In this document: positions 8,755 to 20,200 of the stretch, piece by piece | How the letters are laid out: each line of letters starts with the position of its first letter | How positions within the stretch are numbered: position 1 is the stretch's first letter | Origin: Bacillota bacterium | GTDB lineage: Bacteria > Bacillota > Sulfobacillia > JAIMAT01 | Direction: 5' to 3' | Assembly: GCA_029961055.1 (NCBI GenBank) | Contig: JASBVM010000039.1 | Span: 29,730 to 93,729 of the forward strand | DNA length: 64,000 bases | The notes under the pieces: generated by a model | Database searches by the model: none | Seen by the model: only the letters and a program-made list of their open reading frames with translations | What the model was told of the DNA's origin: nothing | Translations under genes and position numbers: made by a program

Positions 8755-9450
8755 TCAGCGGAAGGTCTCGAAGGCCCAGACCTCGGTCGCCTCGGGAAGC
8801 GGCGAGCCTTCCACCGGCGCGTCGTCGGGGAGCGTCCGCACCGGCCCCTTCCAGACGGCCAGGAAGCTCGACAGCGGCTGGATGGGCAGGCCGCGCCGGC
8901 CGTGCCCTCCCTGGGTGCGCGAGGTGGCGTAGTGCATGGGCACCACCACCCGCGGGTGGAGCGCCTCGATCACCCGCGGGACTTCCTCGGGCGCCAGGGT
9001 GAAGAAGCCGCCCACCGGCACCATCAGGACGTCCACCGGCCCGATGGCGGCCGCCTGCTCGGCGGTCAGCACGTGGCCCAGGTCGCCGGCGTGGGCGTAG
9101 CGCCGGCGGCCGCCCTGCCCGTCGCCCGCCTCCACGACGAAGAAGGCGTTCCGCCCGCGCCGGGCGCCCTGCTCGGGGTCGTGGAAGACGCCCACGGTGC
9201 GGAAGCGGGCGCCGTCCACCTCGGTCTCCACCCGGGCCCAGCCGCCGTCCGGGGTGAGGCCGCGGAGGACGCGGGGCTCCCCGCGCACGGGCGAGACGTG
9301 GTTGTGGTCGAAGTGCTCGTGGGAGACGGTGACCACGTCGGCGGAGACGGCGGGTTCGGGGTAGCCGACGCTGGGGTCGGGCGGATCGGTCAGCCAGACG
9401 ACCCCCTCCGGCAGCTCGATGCGGAAGCAGGCATGTCCTAACCAGCGCAA
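8755..9450 (-). CDS. Metallo-beta-lactamase-fold metal-dependent hydrolase
   Basis: A 231-residue protein of the metallo-beta-lactamase superfamily (the UlaG/UPF0173-like group). Metal ligands are visible as GHACFRI near the N-terminus, SHEHFDHNHV as the HxHxDH motif, then HAGDLGH and a late His in VVPMHY. It should be a cytoplasmic Zn- or Mn-dependent hydrolase; the substrate cannot be predicted. The start is TTG 9450, supported by GGAGGTGGAGAT upstream and by homology beginning exactly at LRWLGHACF. It overlaps the end of lgt by 13 bases and is followed 14 bases later by the ModE-TupA gene. Confidence 0.85.
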   Translation of the reverse strand: MRWLGHACFRIELPEGVVWLTDPPDPSVGYPEPAVSADVVTVSHEHFDHNHVSPVRGEPRVLRGLTPDGGWARVETEVDGARFRTVGVFHDPEQGARRGRNAFFVVEAGDGQGGRRRYAHAGDLGHVLTAEQAAAIGPVDVLMVPVGGFFTLAPEEVPRVIEALHPRVVVPMHYATSRTQGGHGRRGLPIQPLSSFLAVWKGPVRTLPDDAPVEGSPLPEATEVWAFETFR

Positions 9451-10421
9451 GGATCTCCACCTCCCGCGCGCAGCGAGGCTTCCTCGCCGGACTCCTCGGC
9501 CTCCGGGGGCCGGCGCCGGTTCCAGATCCAGCCGGCGGCGCCCGCCGCGATCAGCAGCAGGCTGACCCACTGGGCCAGCGTCAGCCCGGCGATGACGGTG
9601 CCGCCCATGCGGAAGAACTCCACCCAGAAGCGCCCGATCGAGTAGACGACCAGGTAGAGCCAGAGCTCGTCCCCCCGCCGGGCGGAGCGCCGCCCGCGGT
9701 ACCAGAAGAGCAAGGCAGCTCCCGCCGCGTCCCAGAGCGACTCGTAGAGGAAGGTGGGGTGGTAGAAGGCCACGTTCTCGTAGCCGGGCACGCGGTGCTC
9801 CGGGGCGATGTACATCTTCCAGGGCAGGCTGGTGGGGTAGCCGTACAGCTCCTGGTTGAAGAAGTTCCCCCAGCGCCCGATGGCCTGCCCCAGGAGGACG
9901 CTGGGCATGGCGACGTCCAGCATCCCCCAGAGGCCGACCCGCCCGGGCAGCCGGCGGCTGAAGAGCCAGGCGGCCAGCACCCCGGCGACCAGCGCGCCGT
10001 GGATGGAGAGGCCGCCCTGCCAGGTGGCCAGCGCGTCCAGCGGGTGCTGGGCGTAATAACCCAGGTTCTGGACGACGAAGCCGATGCGGGCGCCGATGAA
10101 GCCGGCGACGGCCACCACCACGGCGAAGTTGACCAGCGTGTCGGCGTCCACGCCCAGGCGCGCCGCATAGCCCCGGGCCAGGTAGTAGCCCGGGATGAAC
10201 GAGCCGGCGATGAGCAGCCCGTACCAGCGGACCGCGAGCGGACCGATCTGGACCAGGATCGGGCTGACCGACGCCGTCCCCGCGAAGATGGGGCGGAGCC
10301 AGAGGAAGAGGGCCGCCGCCACCACCACGCCGGCCGCGGCCCAGAGGGCTGCGGGCAGGCCGCGGCGCTCCTCCCCGGGCGGCCCGGCCCGCTGCTCCTT
10401 CGCGGCCTCCTCTTCCCTCAC
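9438..10421 (-). CDS. lgt: Prolipoprotein diacylglyceryl transferase
   Basis: A 327-residue multi-pass membrane enzyme that transfers diacylglycerol from phosphatidylglycerol to the lipobox Cys of prolipoproteins. The Lgt signature [10 protein letters not shown] is present, as are GLSIHGAL and the C-terminal [10 protein letters not shown]. About seven hydrophobic segments are seen, plus a charged N-terminal extension of some 25 residues and an acidic C-terminal tail. The GTG start at 10421 overlaps the uvrB stop as GTGA. The window encodes at least one client lipoprotein, TupA. Confidence 0.97.
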   Translation of the reverse strand: MREEEAAKEQRAGPPGEERRGLPAALWAAAGVVVAAALFLWLRPIFAGTASVSPILVQIGPLAVRWYGLLIAGSFIPGYYLARGYAARLGVDADTLVNFAVVVAVAGFIGARIGFVVQNLGYYAQHPLDALATWQGGLSIHGALVAGVLAAWLFSRRLPGRVGLWGMLDVAMPSVLLGQAIGRWGNFFNQELYGYPTSLPWKMYIAPEHRVPGYENVAFYHPTFLYESLWDAAGAALLFWYRGRRSARRGDELWLYLVVYSIGRFWVEFFRMGGTVIAGLTLAQWVSLLLIAAGAAGWIWNRRRPPEAEESGEEASLRAGGGDPCAG

Positions 10422-12580
10422 GGCTTCGCCTCCTCTGCCCGCGCCCGCTTCCTCGTCCCGGCGCGGAGTGAATGGGCCTGAGCCTCGCGCAGCTCCTCCA
10501 GCTCGGAGATCATGTCGCGGAGGAGCGCCGCCCGCTCGAACTCGAGGAGCTTCGCCGCCTCCTTCATTTCTTTTCGAAGCCGCTCGATCACCTGCGGCAG
10601 CTCCCGCGGCGGCACCTCCTTCAGGCTGCGGCCCGGCTGGAGCCAGTACTCCGCCCGCGCCTCCGCCACCTGGGCGGAGCGGCGGCGCCCGCCGGACGGC
10701 GCCATGCGGTCGACCGGGTGGGTCGCCTCCAGCACCTCGCGCACCGGCTTGACGACGGTCCGGGGCGTGATCCCGTGCTCCCGGTTGTACCGCTCCTGGA
10801 TGGCGCGGCGGCGGTAGGTCTCCTCGATGGCCGCCTTCATCGAGTCGGTGATCGCGTCGGCGTACATGATCACCTTCCCCTTCACGTTGCGCGCGGCGCG
10901 GCCGATGGTCTGGATCAGCGAGCGCTCGGAGCGGAGGTAGCCCTCCTTGTCCGCGTCGAGGATGGCGACCAGCGAGACCTCGGGCAGGTCGAGCCCCTCG
11001 CGCAGGAGGTTGATGCCCACCAGCACGTCGAAGACGCCCAGGCGGAGGTCCCGGATGATCTCCATCCGCTCGATGGTGTCCACCTCGGAGTGCATGTAGC
11101 GGACCTTGACGCCCAGGTCGCGGAGGTAGTCGGTCAGCTCCTCGGCCATCTTCTTGGTCAGCGTGGTGACCAGCACCCGCTCCCCGGCCGCCACCCGCTT
11201 CCGGATCTCCGCCAGCAGGTCGTCGATCTGGCCCTCCACCGGCCGCACCTCCACCTCGGGGTCGAGGAGGCCGGTGGGCCGGACGATCTGCTCCACCACG
11301 GCGCCCGAGTGCTCCAGCTCCCAGGGTCCCGGCGTGGCGGAGACGAAGAGGATCTGCGGCACGTGCCGCAGGAACTCCTCGAAGGTGAGCGGACGGTTGT
11401 CCAGCGCGGAAGGAAGGCGGAAGCCGTACTCCACCAGCACCTCTTTCCGCGACCGGTCCCCGTGGTACATGCCCCCGATCTGCGGCACCGTCACGTGCGA
11501 CTCGTCGATGATGCAGAGGAAGTCGTCGGGGAAGTAGTCCAGCAGCGTGTACGGGGGCTCGCCCGGCTTCCTCCCGGTCAGGTGGCGCGAGTAGTTCTCG
11601 ATGCCGTTGCAGTAGCCGACGGTCTGCATCATCTCCAGGTCGTAGCGCGTCCGCTGCTCCAACCGCTGCGCCTCCAGCAGCTTCCCCCGGGCGCGGAGCT
11701 CCCGGAGGCGCGCCTCCAGCTCTTCCTCGATGGAGCCGACGGCGGCGCGCATCTTCTGCGCCTCGGTCACGTAGTGCGAGGCGGGGTAGATGGCCACGTG
11801 GTCGCGCTCGCCGAAGACCTCGCCGGTGAGCGGGTCGAACTCCAGGATGCGGTCGATCTCGTCGCCGAAGAGCTCGATGCGGATCGCCCGCTCGGAGCTG
11901 GAGGCCGGGAAGACCTCGATCACGTCGCCGTGGACGCGGAACTTGCCCCGGGTCAGGTTGACGTCGTTGCGCTCGTACTGGATGTCGACCAGCCGGCGGA
12001 GGATCGCCTGGCGCGAGCGCTCCTGCCCGACGCGGAGGCTGAGCACCAGCTCCCGGTAGTCCTCGGGCGAACCGAGGCCGTAGATGCAGGAGACGCTGGC
12101 CACGACGACCACGTCCCGCCGCTCGAAGAGCGCGCTGGTGGCGGAGTGGCGCATCTTGTCGATCTCGTCGTTGCGCAGCGCGTCCTTCTCGATGTAGAGG
12201 TCGCTGGACGGGATGTACGCCTCCGGCTGGTAGTAGTCGTAGTAGGAGACGAAGTACTCCACCGCGTTGTGCGGGAGGAACTCCTTCAGCTCGCTCGTCA
12301 GCTGGGCTGCCAGCGTCTTGTTGGGCGCGATGACCAGCGTCGGTTTCTGGACCCGCTCGATGGTCCAGGCCATGGTGGCCGTCTTGCCGGAGCCGGTGAC
12401 GCCCAGGAGCGTCACGTACCGCTGCCCGCGCCCTCCCCGCTCGGGAGGAAGCAGGTTGGCCGCCAGCTCCTCGATCGCCTTCGGCTGGTCGCCCGCCGGC
12501 GCGAAGGGCGCCACCACCTCGAAGCGTCCTTCTCTCCCGGCCTCCCGGGGTTCGCCCGGGAACGTCACCACCTTGCCCAT
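10418..12580 (-). CDS. uvrB: Excinuclease ABC subunit B
   Basis: A 720-residue UvrB, the damage-verification helicase-like subunit of nucleotide excision repair. It has Walker A GVTGSGKT near residue 61, the beta-hairpin region [12 protein letters not shown], the DEAD-like IIDESHV, the motif VI region QTIGRAARN, and a C-terminal UVR domain ([23 protein letters not shown] type) for UvrA/UvrC contact. Length is slightly above the usual 660-670 because of N- and C-terminal tails. uvrA and uvrC are not in this window. It heads the tightly packed chain uvrB-lgt-MBL-ModE. Confidence 0.98.
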   Translation of the reverse strand: MGKVVTFPGEPREAGREGRFEVVAPFAPAGDQPKAIEELAANLLPPERGGRGQRYVTLLGVTGSGKTATMAWTIERVQKPTLVIAPNKTLAAQLTSELKEFLPHNAVEYFVSYYDYYQPEAYIPSSDLYIEKDALRNDEIDKMRHSATSALFERRDVVVVASVSCIYGLGSPEDYRELVLSLRVGQERSRQAILRRLVDIQYERNDVNLTRGKFRVHGDVIEVFPASSSERAIRIELFGDEIDRILEFDPLTGEVFGERDHVAIYPASHYVTEAQKMRAAVGSIEEELEARLRELRARGKLLEAQRLEQRTRYDLEMMQTVGYCNGIENYSRHLTGRKPGEPPYTLLDYFPDDFLCIIDESHVTVPQIGGMYHGDRSRKEVLVEYGFRLPSALDNRPLTFEEFLRHVPQILFVSATPGPWELEHSGAVVEQIVRPTGLLDPEVEVRPVEGQIDDLLAEIRKRVAAGERVLVTTLTKKMAEELTDYLRDLGVKVRYMHSEVDTIERMEIIRDLRLGVFDVLVGINLLREGLDLPEVSLVAILDADKEGYLRSERSLIQTIGRAARNVKGKVIMYADAITDSMKAAIEETYRRRAIQERYNREHGITPRTVVKPVREVLEATHPVDRMAPSGGRRRSAQVAEARAEYWLQPGRSLKEVPPRELPQVIERLRKEMKEAAKLLEFERAALLRDMISELEELREAQAHSLRAGTRKRARAEEAKP

Positions 12581-12734
12581 CCGTCGCTCACGCTCCCCGC
12601 CCGTACGCTCCCCCCGCCTATCCTAACCCGCGGGCGCCGGAAGGAGCGCCCTCTCCCCCCCGCCCGCCTCCCTCTGGTAGGCTTCCTGCAGTGGACTCTT
12701 CTCGCCGAGACCCGGGGAGGCGGCTTCACCGTCC

Positions 12735-13322
12735 ATGCGCTTCGACGTCCGCGACCTCGTCGACTGGGCCTACGACCGCGTCACCGGCGCACGCCGCGTC
12801 TACGACGCCCAGGGCCAGCCCACCATCTACCTGCCCGCGCTCACCCGCTACCGCGGCCCCACCGTCGCCGACCCGGAGGGACGCGTCGTCCTCCGGGACG
12901 GCCAACCCGCCATCGAGGTCCACCTCGACAACCGCCGCCTCCGCCAGCTGGGCGCCGCCGGCTCCCTCGACCCCAAGGCGACCTTCGCCCTCTTCCGGCT
13001 GGCCCGCCAGCAGATGAAGGCGCTGGCCGAGTACCTGGCGGGGCCCGAGGTACCCCCCGAGTATACGGTCTGCTTCGGCCGCAGCCTCTTCGGCGGCGTC
13101 ATCGCGCGCCTCGGCTGGCACGAGACGGAGCTGCCCCGCAGCCAGGCCTGGATGCTCGGGAGGTACGAGGAGTGGCTCCGGCGCCGCCGCAACGGCACCG
13201 CTCGGGACGGCGCGGCCGGCGGCGCTTCGCGGCGCCAGGCGACCCTGGTCTGGGTGACGCGGTCGGAGCTGATCCGGCTCTACGGAGGAGAGGCGGGGGG
13301 AGCGCGGGAACCGGCCCGCTGA
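12735..13322 (+). CDS. YkoP-like protein
   Basis: A 195-residue protein that resembles the YkoP-like domain found alone or at the C-terminus of sporulation polysaccharide deacetylases. Matching blocks are GQPAIEVHLDNRRLRQL, a run with LAEYLAGPEVPPEYTVCFGRS, GVIARLGW and the end motif WVTRSELIRLYG. No signal peptide, membrane segment or catalytic motif is evident. It stands alone, divergent from uvrB across 154 bases. Function is unknown; a link to spore envelope metabolism is only by association. Confidence 0.5.
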   Translation: MRFDVRDLVDWAYDRVTGARRVYDAQGQPTIYLPALTRYRGPTVADPEGRVVLRDGQPAIEVHLDNRRLRQLGAAGSLDPKATFALFRLARQQMKALAEYLAGPEVPPEYTVCFGRSLFGGVIARLGWHETELPRSQAWMLGRYEEWLRRRRNGTARDGAAGGASRRQATLVWVTRSELIRLYGGEAGGAREPAR

Positions 13323-13337
13323 CCTGCTCCTCCCCTC

Positions 13338-13391
13338 TTCCTGGCCACGTGGGAGGTGCGCCGATTCCTGGCCACGTGGGAGGTGCGCCGA
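13338..13391. repeat. Two perfect tandem copies of a 27-bp unit
   Basis: The unit begins TTCCTGGCCACGTGGG and ends GGTGCGCCGA; copies occupy 13338-13364 and 13365-13391 with no mismatch. Each copy contains the palindrome CCACGTGG. It starts 16 bases after the YkoP-like gene. Short tandem terminal repeats of this sort are known at ends of IS21-family elements, so this may be a leftover element end, but no transposase lies beside it. Confidence 0.85.
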
Positions 13392-13505
13392 CCCGGCCCC
13401 GGCCGGCATGATCGCCGCTCCGCCGGCCGTCTGCGAGGGACGCCCCCGGCCCCGCGGCCTCGACCTCGTTCGGGATCCGGCGGCCGACCGCGCAGAAGAG
13501 AGTCG

Positions 13506-13532
13506 GGGGCGGCGCGCCCCGGGCGCCGCCCC
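13506..13532 (-). terminator. GC-rich hairpin downstream of hppA
   Basis: A perfect 10-bp stem (GGGGCGGCGC / GCGCCGCCCC) with a 7-base loop lies 33 bases after the hppA stop on the minus strand. There is no clear U tract. Confidence 0.45.
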
Positions 13533-13565
13533 TCCGCCCCTCCGCTTCCGCGGCGAACCCGCCCC

Positions 13566-15569
<2,004 letters not shown>

Positions 15570-15795
15570 GTCCCTGATCTCCGCTCCTTTCGTTCTCCGC
15601 TCGCCTTCCGTGCCGGTCCGAGGGCGAGCGCGGCCACGGCGGCCACGGGTCCCGTCGCGTTCCGCCGACGGCGGCGAGCTCGCAATGAAAGCATTGTACC
15701 TGGATCGCCCCGGACCTGCAGCCCGCCGCCCTCCGGGCCGGGAGCGCCCCACCCGGACCGCGGCCGGGGCCTGGAGACCGCACTGCCGCGAGGTC

Positions 15796-16287
15796 TCAGA
15801 GCTTGTAGCCGAAGCGGCGCAGGAGCGCGTGCCGGGCCCGCTCGTCCTCCTCGCTCTCCACGCCCACGGGCGGGAAGCCGTCGATCACGCCCAGGATGCC
15901 GCGGCCCTGCTCGGTGACGCCCACCACCACCTCCAGCGGGTTGGCGGTGGCGGCGTAGATGCGGCAGACCTCGGGCACCGCCTTGACCGCGTTGAGGACG
16001 TTGATGGGAAAGGCTTCCTTCAAGAAGACGAGGAAGGCGTGGCCGGCCCCGATGGCTTGGAGGTTGCGGGTGGCCAGCTCCACCAGCTCCGGGTCGTTGC
16101 CGGCACGGCGGACCAGTCTCGCTCCGGAGGCCTCGTCGAAGGCGAGGCCGAAGCGGATGCCCGGCGAGGACTGGACGAGCGCCTCGTAGAGGTCTTCCAC
16201 CGTCTTGATGAAGTGGCTCTGGCCGAGAATGAGGTTGTCCTCGTGCGGGTTCTCCACCCGCACCACCTCGATCGACAGAGCTGCCAA
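15796..16287 (-). CDS. Adenosine-specific kinase (DUF355 family)
   Basis: A 163-residue member of the Adenosine_kin family (PF04008), small alpha/beta proteins found in archaea and thermophilic bacteria, with structures reported to bind adenosine or AMP. Typical segments are [30 protein letters not shown], and [10 protein letters not shown] with [10 protein letters not shown]. No membrane segment. The start is TTG 16287, 7 bases after AAGGGGG. It stands alone between hppA and the divergent sleB. Enzymatic role is weakly established even in homologues. Confidence 0.85.
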   Translation of the reverse strand: MAALSIEVVRVENPHEDNLILGQSHFIKTVEDLYEALVQSSPGIRFGLAFDEASGARLVRRAGNDPELVELATRNLQAIGAGHAFLVFLKEAFPINVLNAVKAVPEVCRIYAATANPLEVVVGVTEQGRGILGVIDGFPPVGVESEEDERARHALLRRFGYKL

Positions 16288-16436
16288 CGCCGAACCCCCT
16301 TCCCCGGCTCGGGAGGAGCGGTCCGGAACGGGCCCCCCGCGGGGCCGCCCGGCCGTCCGGGATACGTAACTGCTCTTCCGCGCGCGTATAGCCGCCTCCT
16401 CCCCCGGCAGAGGCTAGCGCCGAGGAGGAGGAGACG

Positions 16437-17174
16437 ATGCCGACCATCCGCCGTTCCCTGCGCCGCCTCGCGCGGCAGGGAGGCGCCTTTCTCGCCTCGC
16501 TGCTGCTCCTGTCCGCCTTCCTGGCCTCGTCCGGTCGTGCCGCCCCCGCCCCTCTGCCCACGCTCTCCTGGGGCTCCTCGGGCGACGCCGTCCGCCTCCT
16601 GCAGCAGCGGCTGGCCGCCCGGGGGTACTACCGCGGCCCCATCGACGGCAACTACGGGGCGACCACCTGGCAGGCGGTCCGCCTCTTCCAGAGCCGGAAC
16701 GGGCTGCCGGCGGACGGGACGGTCAGCGCCCGGACCTGGAGCTCCCTGGGCTACCCGCCCGAGGCGCCCAGCTTGGTCGCCGCGGCCGCCTCGCCGGCGA
16801 CGGCGGTGGGCGCCACCCGCGCCGGCGACGTCGACCTGCTGGCGCGCCTGGTGATGGCGGAGGCGCACGGCGAACCCTTCGCCGGGCAGGTCGCCGTGGC
16901 GGCGGTGGTGCTCAACCGGATGCGAAACCCGGCCTTTCCGCACACGGTGGCCGGCGTCGTCTTCCAGCCGGACGCCTTCGAGTCGGTCTCCAACGGCCTG
17001 ATCTGGCAGCGGAGCCCGGACGCCACGGCCTACCAGGCGGCCCAGGACGCGCTCAACGGCTGGGATCCCACGTACGGGGCGCTCTACTTCTGGAACCCGG
17101 CCAAGGCGTTCTCCGGCTGGATCTGGACCCGCCCGATCTCCCTGGTCATCGGGCATCACGTCTTCGCGCACTAG
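16437..17174 (+). CDS. sleB: Spore cortex-lytic enzyme
   Basis: A 245-residue exported hydrolase that depolymerises spore cortex peptidoglycan during germination. Residues 1-36 form a signal peptide ending near SSGRAAP. Residues about 43-105 are a peptidoglycan-binding domain (SGDAVRLLQQRLAARGYY, DGNYGATTW). From about 130 comes the SleB/CwlJ hydrolase domain, with the probable catalytic Glu in MAEAHGEP (Glu142) and later ALYFWNP. A strong purine-rich GAGGAGGAGGAG precedes the ATG. The germination partner gene ypeB follows 15 bases later, the classical sleB-ypeB pair. Confidence 0.95.
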   Translation: MPTIRRSLRRLARQGGAFLASLLLLSAFLASSGRAAPAPLPTLSWGSSGDAVRLLQQRLAARGYYRGPIDGNYGATTWQAVRLFQSRNGLPADGTVSARTWSSLGYPPEAPSLVAAAASPATAVGATRAGDVDLLARLVMAEAHGEPFAGQVAVAAVVLNRMRNPAFPHTVAGVVFQPDAFESVSNGLIWQRSPDATAYQAAQDALNGWDPTYGALYFWNPAKAFSGWIWTRPISLVIGHHVFAH

Positions 17175-17189
17175 GTGGAGGTGCCGTCC

Positions 17190-18896
17190 ATGGAGCGTGT
17201 CGACAACCCCGACGGTGATCGCACGGCACCCGAGGTGGAAGCGACCGGTCGGACGCAGGAAGCCCGGGACGGGAGCGGGGCGGAGGCGGCGCCCGGCCGC
17301 GGACCGGCACGGCGCCCGCCCTTCCGCCGGCAGGGGCCGGCCTGGCTGAACGCGGTCCTGGGTCTCGGCCTCGTGGCGGCGCTCGCCTGGGGCGGCTGGG
17401 AGCACTCGGCGCGCCAGCGGATGCAGATGGCGCTGGAGGCCCGCTACCAGCAGGCCTTCTACGACACGGTCGACCGGAGCGGCCAGGCGGAGGTGGCGCT
17501 GGACAAGGCGCTGGTGGCGAGCAGCCCCACCCGCCGGGCCTACCAGCTCCAGGAGGTCTGGCGCTACGCCTCCCAGGCCCACGCCTCGCTCTCGCTCCTG
17601 CCGCTCTCCAGCGTCGACCTCTCCCCGACGCGGAAGTTTCTGGCCCAGCTGGGGGACTACGCGCACGTGCTGGCCGACCGGCTGAGCGCCGGCACGGCGG
17701 CGGGGTCGGCCCCCGCCCCGGCCCGGGAGCAGACGACCCAGCTGCTGGCGCTCCGCCAGGCGCTCTCGCAGCTGAACGGGCAGCTCCACGCCACGGCGAG
17801 GAACCTCTCCGCCCGCAACTACCTGTGGAGCTCCGCGCTGGAGCCACGCCCGGTGCTGGCGCTCCACCTGCCCCGGCTCGGCCGGTCCGGTGGCGGGCCG
17901 GCGCCGCAGGGGCAGGCCGCCCCGGCCGCGACGCTCGCCCGGGCGCCCGGCGTGCCCGCCGTCGATCCGCTCTTCGCCCAGATCGCCCGGGCCAACCGGG
18001 AGATCGAGCGGATGCCCTCGCTGGCCTACGACGGTCCCTTCTCCGACGAGGCGCTGAGCATGACGCCCAAGGCTCCGGGGGGGCCGAACGTCAGCGCGGC
18101 GGCGGCGCGGCGGACGGCGCTGGCGTGGGCCGAGGCGAGCCGGGGTCCGGGGGGCGGGCCTTCCTGGAGGGTCTCCGCTTCGCCCCAGCAGCTGAACGGG
18201 CCGCTGCCGGCCTACCGGTTCGTGTTGACGCGGGACCGGGCGGGCGGAACGGAACAGCTGATCGTCGACGTCTGGCGGGCGGGAGGCCACGTGCTCAGCC
18301 TCCTCTCCAACCGGGGGCCGGGGAGGGCCCGCCTGGGGCCCGCCGACGCCCGCCGCATCGCCTCGGACTTCGTCCGCCGGCTCGGCTTCGCCGGCGCGGT
18401 GCCCACCTACAGCCTGGTGACGGGGAGCATCGCCACCGTCACCCTGGTCGACACCACCCCGTCCCCGGGCGCGGGCGGGGCGGCAGGCGGCGCGCCCGGC
18501 GCCGCCGCGGGCGGGGAGCCGGTCCTCCTCTACCCCGACCTGCTCAAGGTGCGGGTGGCGCTGGACGACGGCGAGGTGGTCGGCTTCGACGGCCTGCCCT
18601 ACTGGCTCCATCACCGCAGCCGGGCGCTGCCGGCCCCGCGGATCAGCGCCTCGCAGGCGGCCGCCATCGCCACCGGGACGGGGACGCAGAGGGGGCTTCC
18701 TCCCGCCTCCCGGCTGACGGTGGAGGCGGTCCGCCCGGCGGTGATCCCCCTGGAGTCGGGCCGCGAGGCGTTCACCTGGGAGGTGCGCGCCCGCTCGTCC
18801 TCTTCCGTCTACCTGATCTACGTCGACGTCGCCGACGGGAGCGAGGAGCGGATCCTTCTCATGGTGCCGACGCCCGGCGGCCAGCTCACGATGTGA
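17190..18896 (+). CDS. ypeB: Germination protein YpeB
   Basis: A 568-residue homologue of YpeB, the partner needed to place or stabilise SleB in the dormant spore. After a charged N-terminus of about 50 residues there is one membrane anchor (AVLGLGLVAALAWGG), then the helical N-terminal domain and C-terminal PepSY-like repeats (for example SAAAARRTALAWAEASRG, ADARRIASDFVRRLGF and SASQAAAIATG). The ATG at 17190 is chosen because GGTGGAGGT lies 7 bases upstream. The 3' end overlaps the convergent MFS gene by 11 bases. Confidence 0.92.
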   Translation: MERVDNPDGDRTAPEVEATGRTQEARDGSGAEAAPGRGPARRPPFRRQGPAWLNAVLGLGLVAALAWGGWEHSARQRMQMALEARYQQAFYDTVDRSGQAEVALDKALVASSPTRRAYQLQEVWRYASQAHASLSLLPLSSVDLSPTRKFLAQLGDYAHVLADRLSAGTAAGSAPAPAREQTTQLLALRQALSQLNGQLHATARNLSARNYLWSSALEPRPVLALHLPRLGRSGGGPAPQGQAAPAATLARAPGVPAVDPLFAQIARANREIERMPSLAYDGPFSDEALSMTPKAPGGPNVSAAAARRTALAWAEASRGPGGGPSWRVSASPQQLNGPLPAYRFVLTRDRAGGTEQLIVDVWRAGGHVLSLLSNRGPGRARLGPADARRIASDFVRRLGFAGAVPTYSLVTGSIATVTLVDTTPSPGAGGAAGGAPGAAAGGEPVLLYPDLLKVRVALDDGEVVGFDGLPYWLHHRSRALPAPRISASQAAAIATGTGTQRGLPPASRLTVEAVRPAVIPLESGREAFTWEVRARSSSSVYLIYVDVADGSEERILLMVPTPGGQLTM

Positions 18897-20196
18897 GGTC
18901 GGGCCCCGCCGGCCGGGGGGCGGGCTTCCTGGCCGGCCGGCCGCCGCCGCGGCCCCGGAAGAACCAGCCGAAGAGGAGCGTCCCGACCAGGTAACAGGCG
19001 ATGGTCAGGGTGAAGGCACCGCTGAAGCCGGAGTGGAGCTGGAGGTAGCCGCTGGCCAGCGGGCCGAGGCCGCCGCGGCCGAGGCTGCCGAGCATCGCGT
19101 TGAGGCTGGTCAGCGTCGCCCGCCGCCGCTCGCTCACCTGTTCCAGGGCGAAGGTGGTCTGGACGGGCATGGACATGTTCATCAGCGCGTTCCGCGCGTA
19201 GTAGGCGACCACCACCCAGCGCAGGTCGCGGGAGTAGGCGAGGATGGCCAGGAAGGGGAGCGAGGCGAGCTGCGTCCCCACCACCGTCCGCACGGCGCCC
19301 CAGCGCTCCGCCAGGACCGGCGCCACCAGCGTGGCCGCGGCCGTCACCACCGAGGAGAACCCGAAGAGGAGACCGATGCGCGAGGTATCCAGTCCGAACT
19401 CCAGATAGAAGTAAAGCTGGAAGAAGACCACCATCGCGCCCGCGCCGAAGGCGATGAGCGCCTCGGGCAGGAGCAGGCGCGCGAAGGTGCGAGCCTCCTC
19501 GCGGTCGGCGGGCAGGAGATCGCGCCAGGCCAGGCGGGGAGCTCCGGCCGGCGCGGCCGAGGGCGACCCGTCGGAGCGGGGCTCCAGGCCGATGCGGAGT
19601 GCGGGCCAGAGGGCCAGCAGGTTGAAGAGGTCGATCAGGCCGAAGGCGAGCTGGAGCGGGAGCGCGTCGGTGGAACGCTGCCCGAGCCGCGCGGCGGCAT
19701 AGGCGGGGACGGCGCCGGCCAGGAGGCTTCCGGCCAGTCCTGAGCCGAACATGATCGATTCGTTGACCGAGAAGAGGTAGACCCGCTCCTCCGGCGACGA
19801 GTAGGCGGCCATCATGGGTGCGCCGATCACCCAGGAGAGCGCCCCGGCCGCACCGGTGAGGGCGGAGAGCACGATCAGCTCGAGGGAGCCGTGGGCGAGG
19901 CCCAGGCCCGCCGTGGCCACCAGGTTGAGCACCGTCCCCGCCAGCAGGAAGGGGCGGTAGCCCAGCCGGTCGGCGGCCAGCCCCACCGGCAGGCCGAGGA
20001 GGAGGACGGCGACCGACGGCAGCCCGTTGAGCAGGCCGACGAAGTCCGGCCCGTACCCCAGCGCGTGGATGTACAGGTTGAAGACCAGGTTGAACATGTT
20101 CCAGCTCAGGCTGGTGAGGAGGCTGTAGAGCAGGTAGGCCCGGGCGCTGGGGCTGAAACGGGCGATGCGGGCGGCGTACCGGCGCAGCGCTCCCAC
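18886..20196 (-). CDS. Major facilitator superfamily transporter
   Basis: A 436-residue protein with about 12 hydrophobic segments and an MFS loop LPVGLAADRLGYRP between helices 2 and 3. The central loop between the two halves is Ala/Pro-rich. The substrate cannot be predicted; multidrug or small-metabolite efflux is possible. The GTG start at 20196 lies 4 bases after the murJ stop with only a weak ribosome site, so it is probably translated by coupling with murJ. Its end overlaps ypeB on the other strand. Confidence 0.85.
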   Translation of the reverse strand: MGALRRYAARIARFSPSARAYLLYSLLTSLSWNMFNLVFNLYIHALGYGPDFVGLLNGLPSVAVLLLGLPVGLAADRLGYRPFLLAGTVLNLVATAGLGLAHGSLELIVLSALTGAAGALSWVIGAPMMAAYSSPEERVYLFSVNESIMFGSGLAGSLLAGAVPAYAAARLGQRSTDALPLQLAFGLIDLFNLLALWPALRIGLEPRSDGSPSAAPAGAPRLAWRDLLPADREEARTFARLLLPEALIAFGAGAMVVFFQLYFYLEFGLDTSRIGLLFGFSSVVTAAATLVAPVLAERWGAVRTVVGTQLASLPFLAILAYSRDLRWVVVAYYARNALMNMSMPVQTTFALEQVSERRRATLTSLNAMLGSLGRGGLGPLASGYLQLHSGFSGAFTLTIACYLVGTLLFGWFFRGRGGGRPARKPAPRPAGPDLTS

Positions 20197-20200
20197 GGGC

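Noticed and set aside
10472..13411. A 979-codon open frame antisense to uvrB
   Set aside because: Complementary to a textbook uvrB and running through the YkoP-like gene in the wrong frame; no recognisable protein features.
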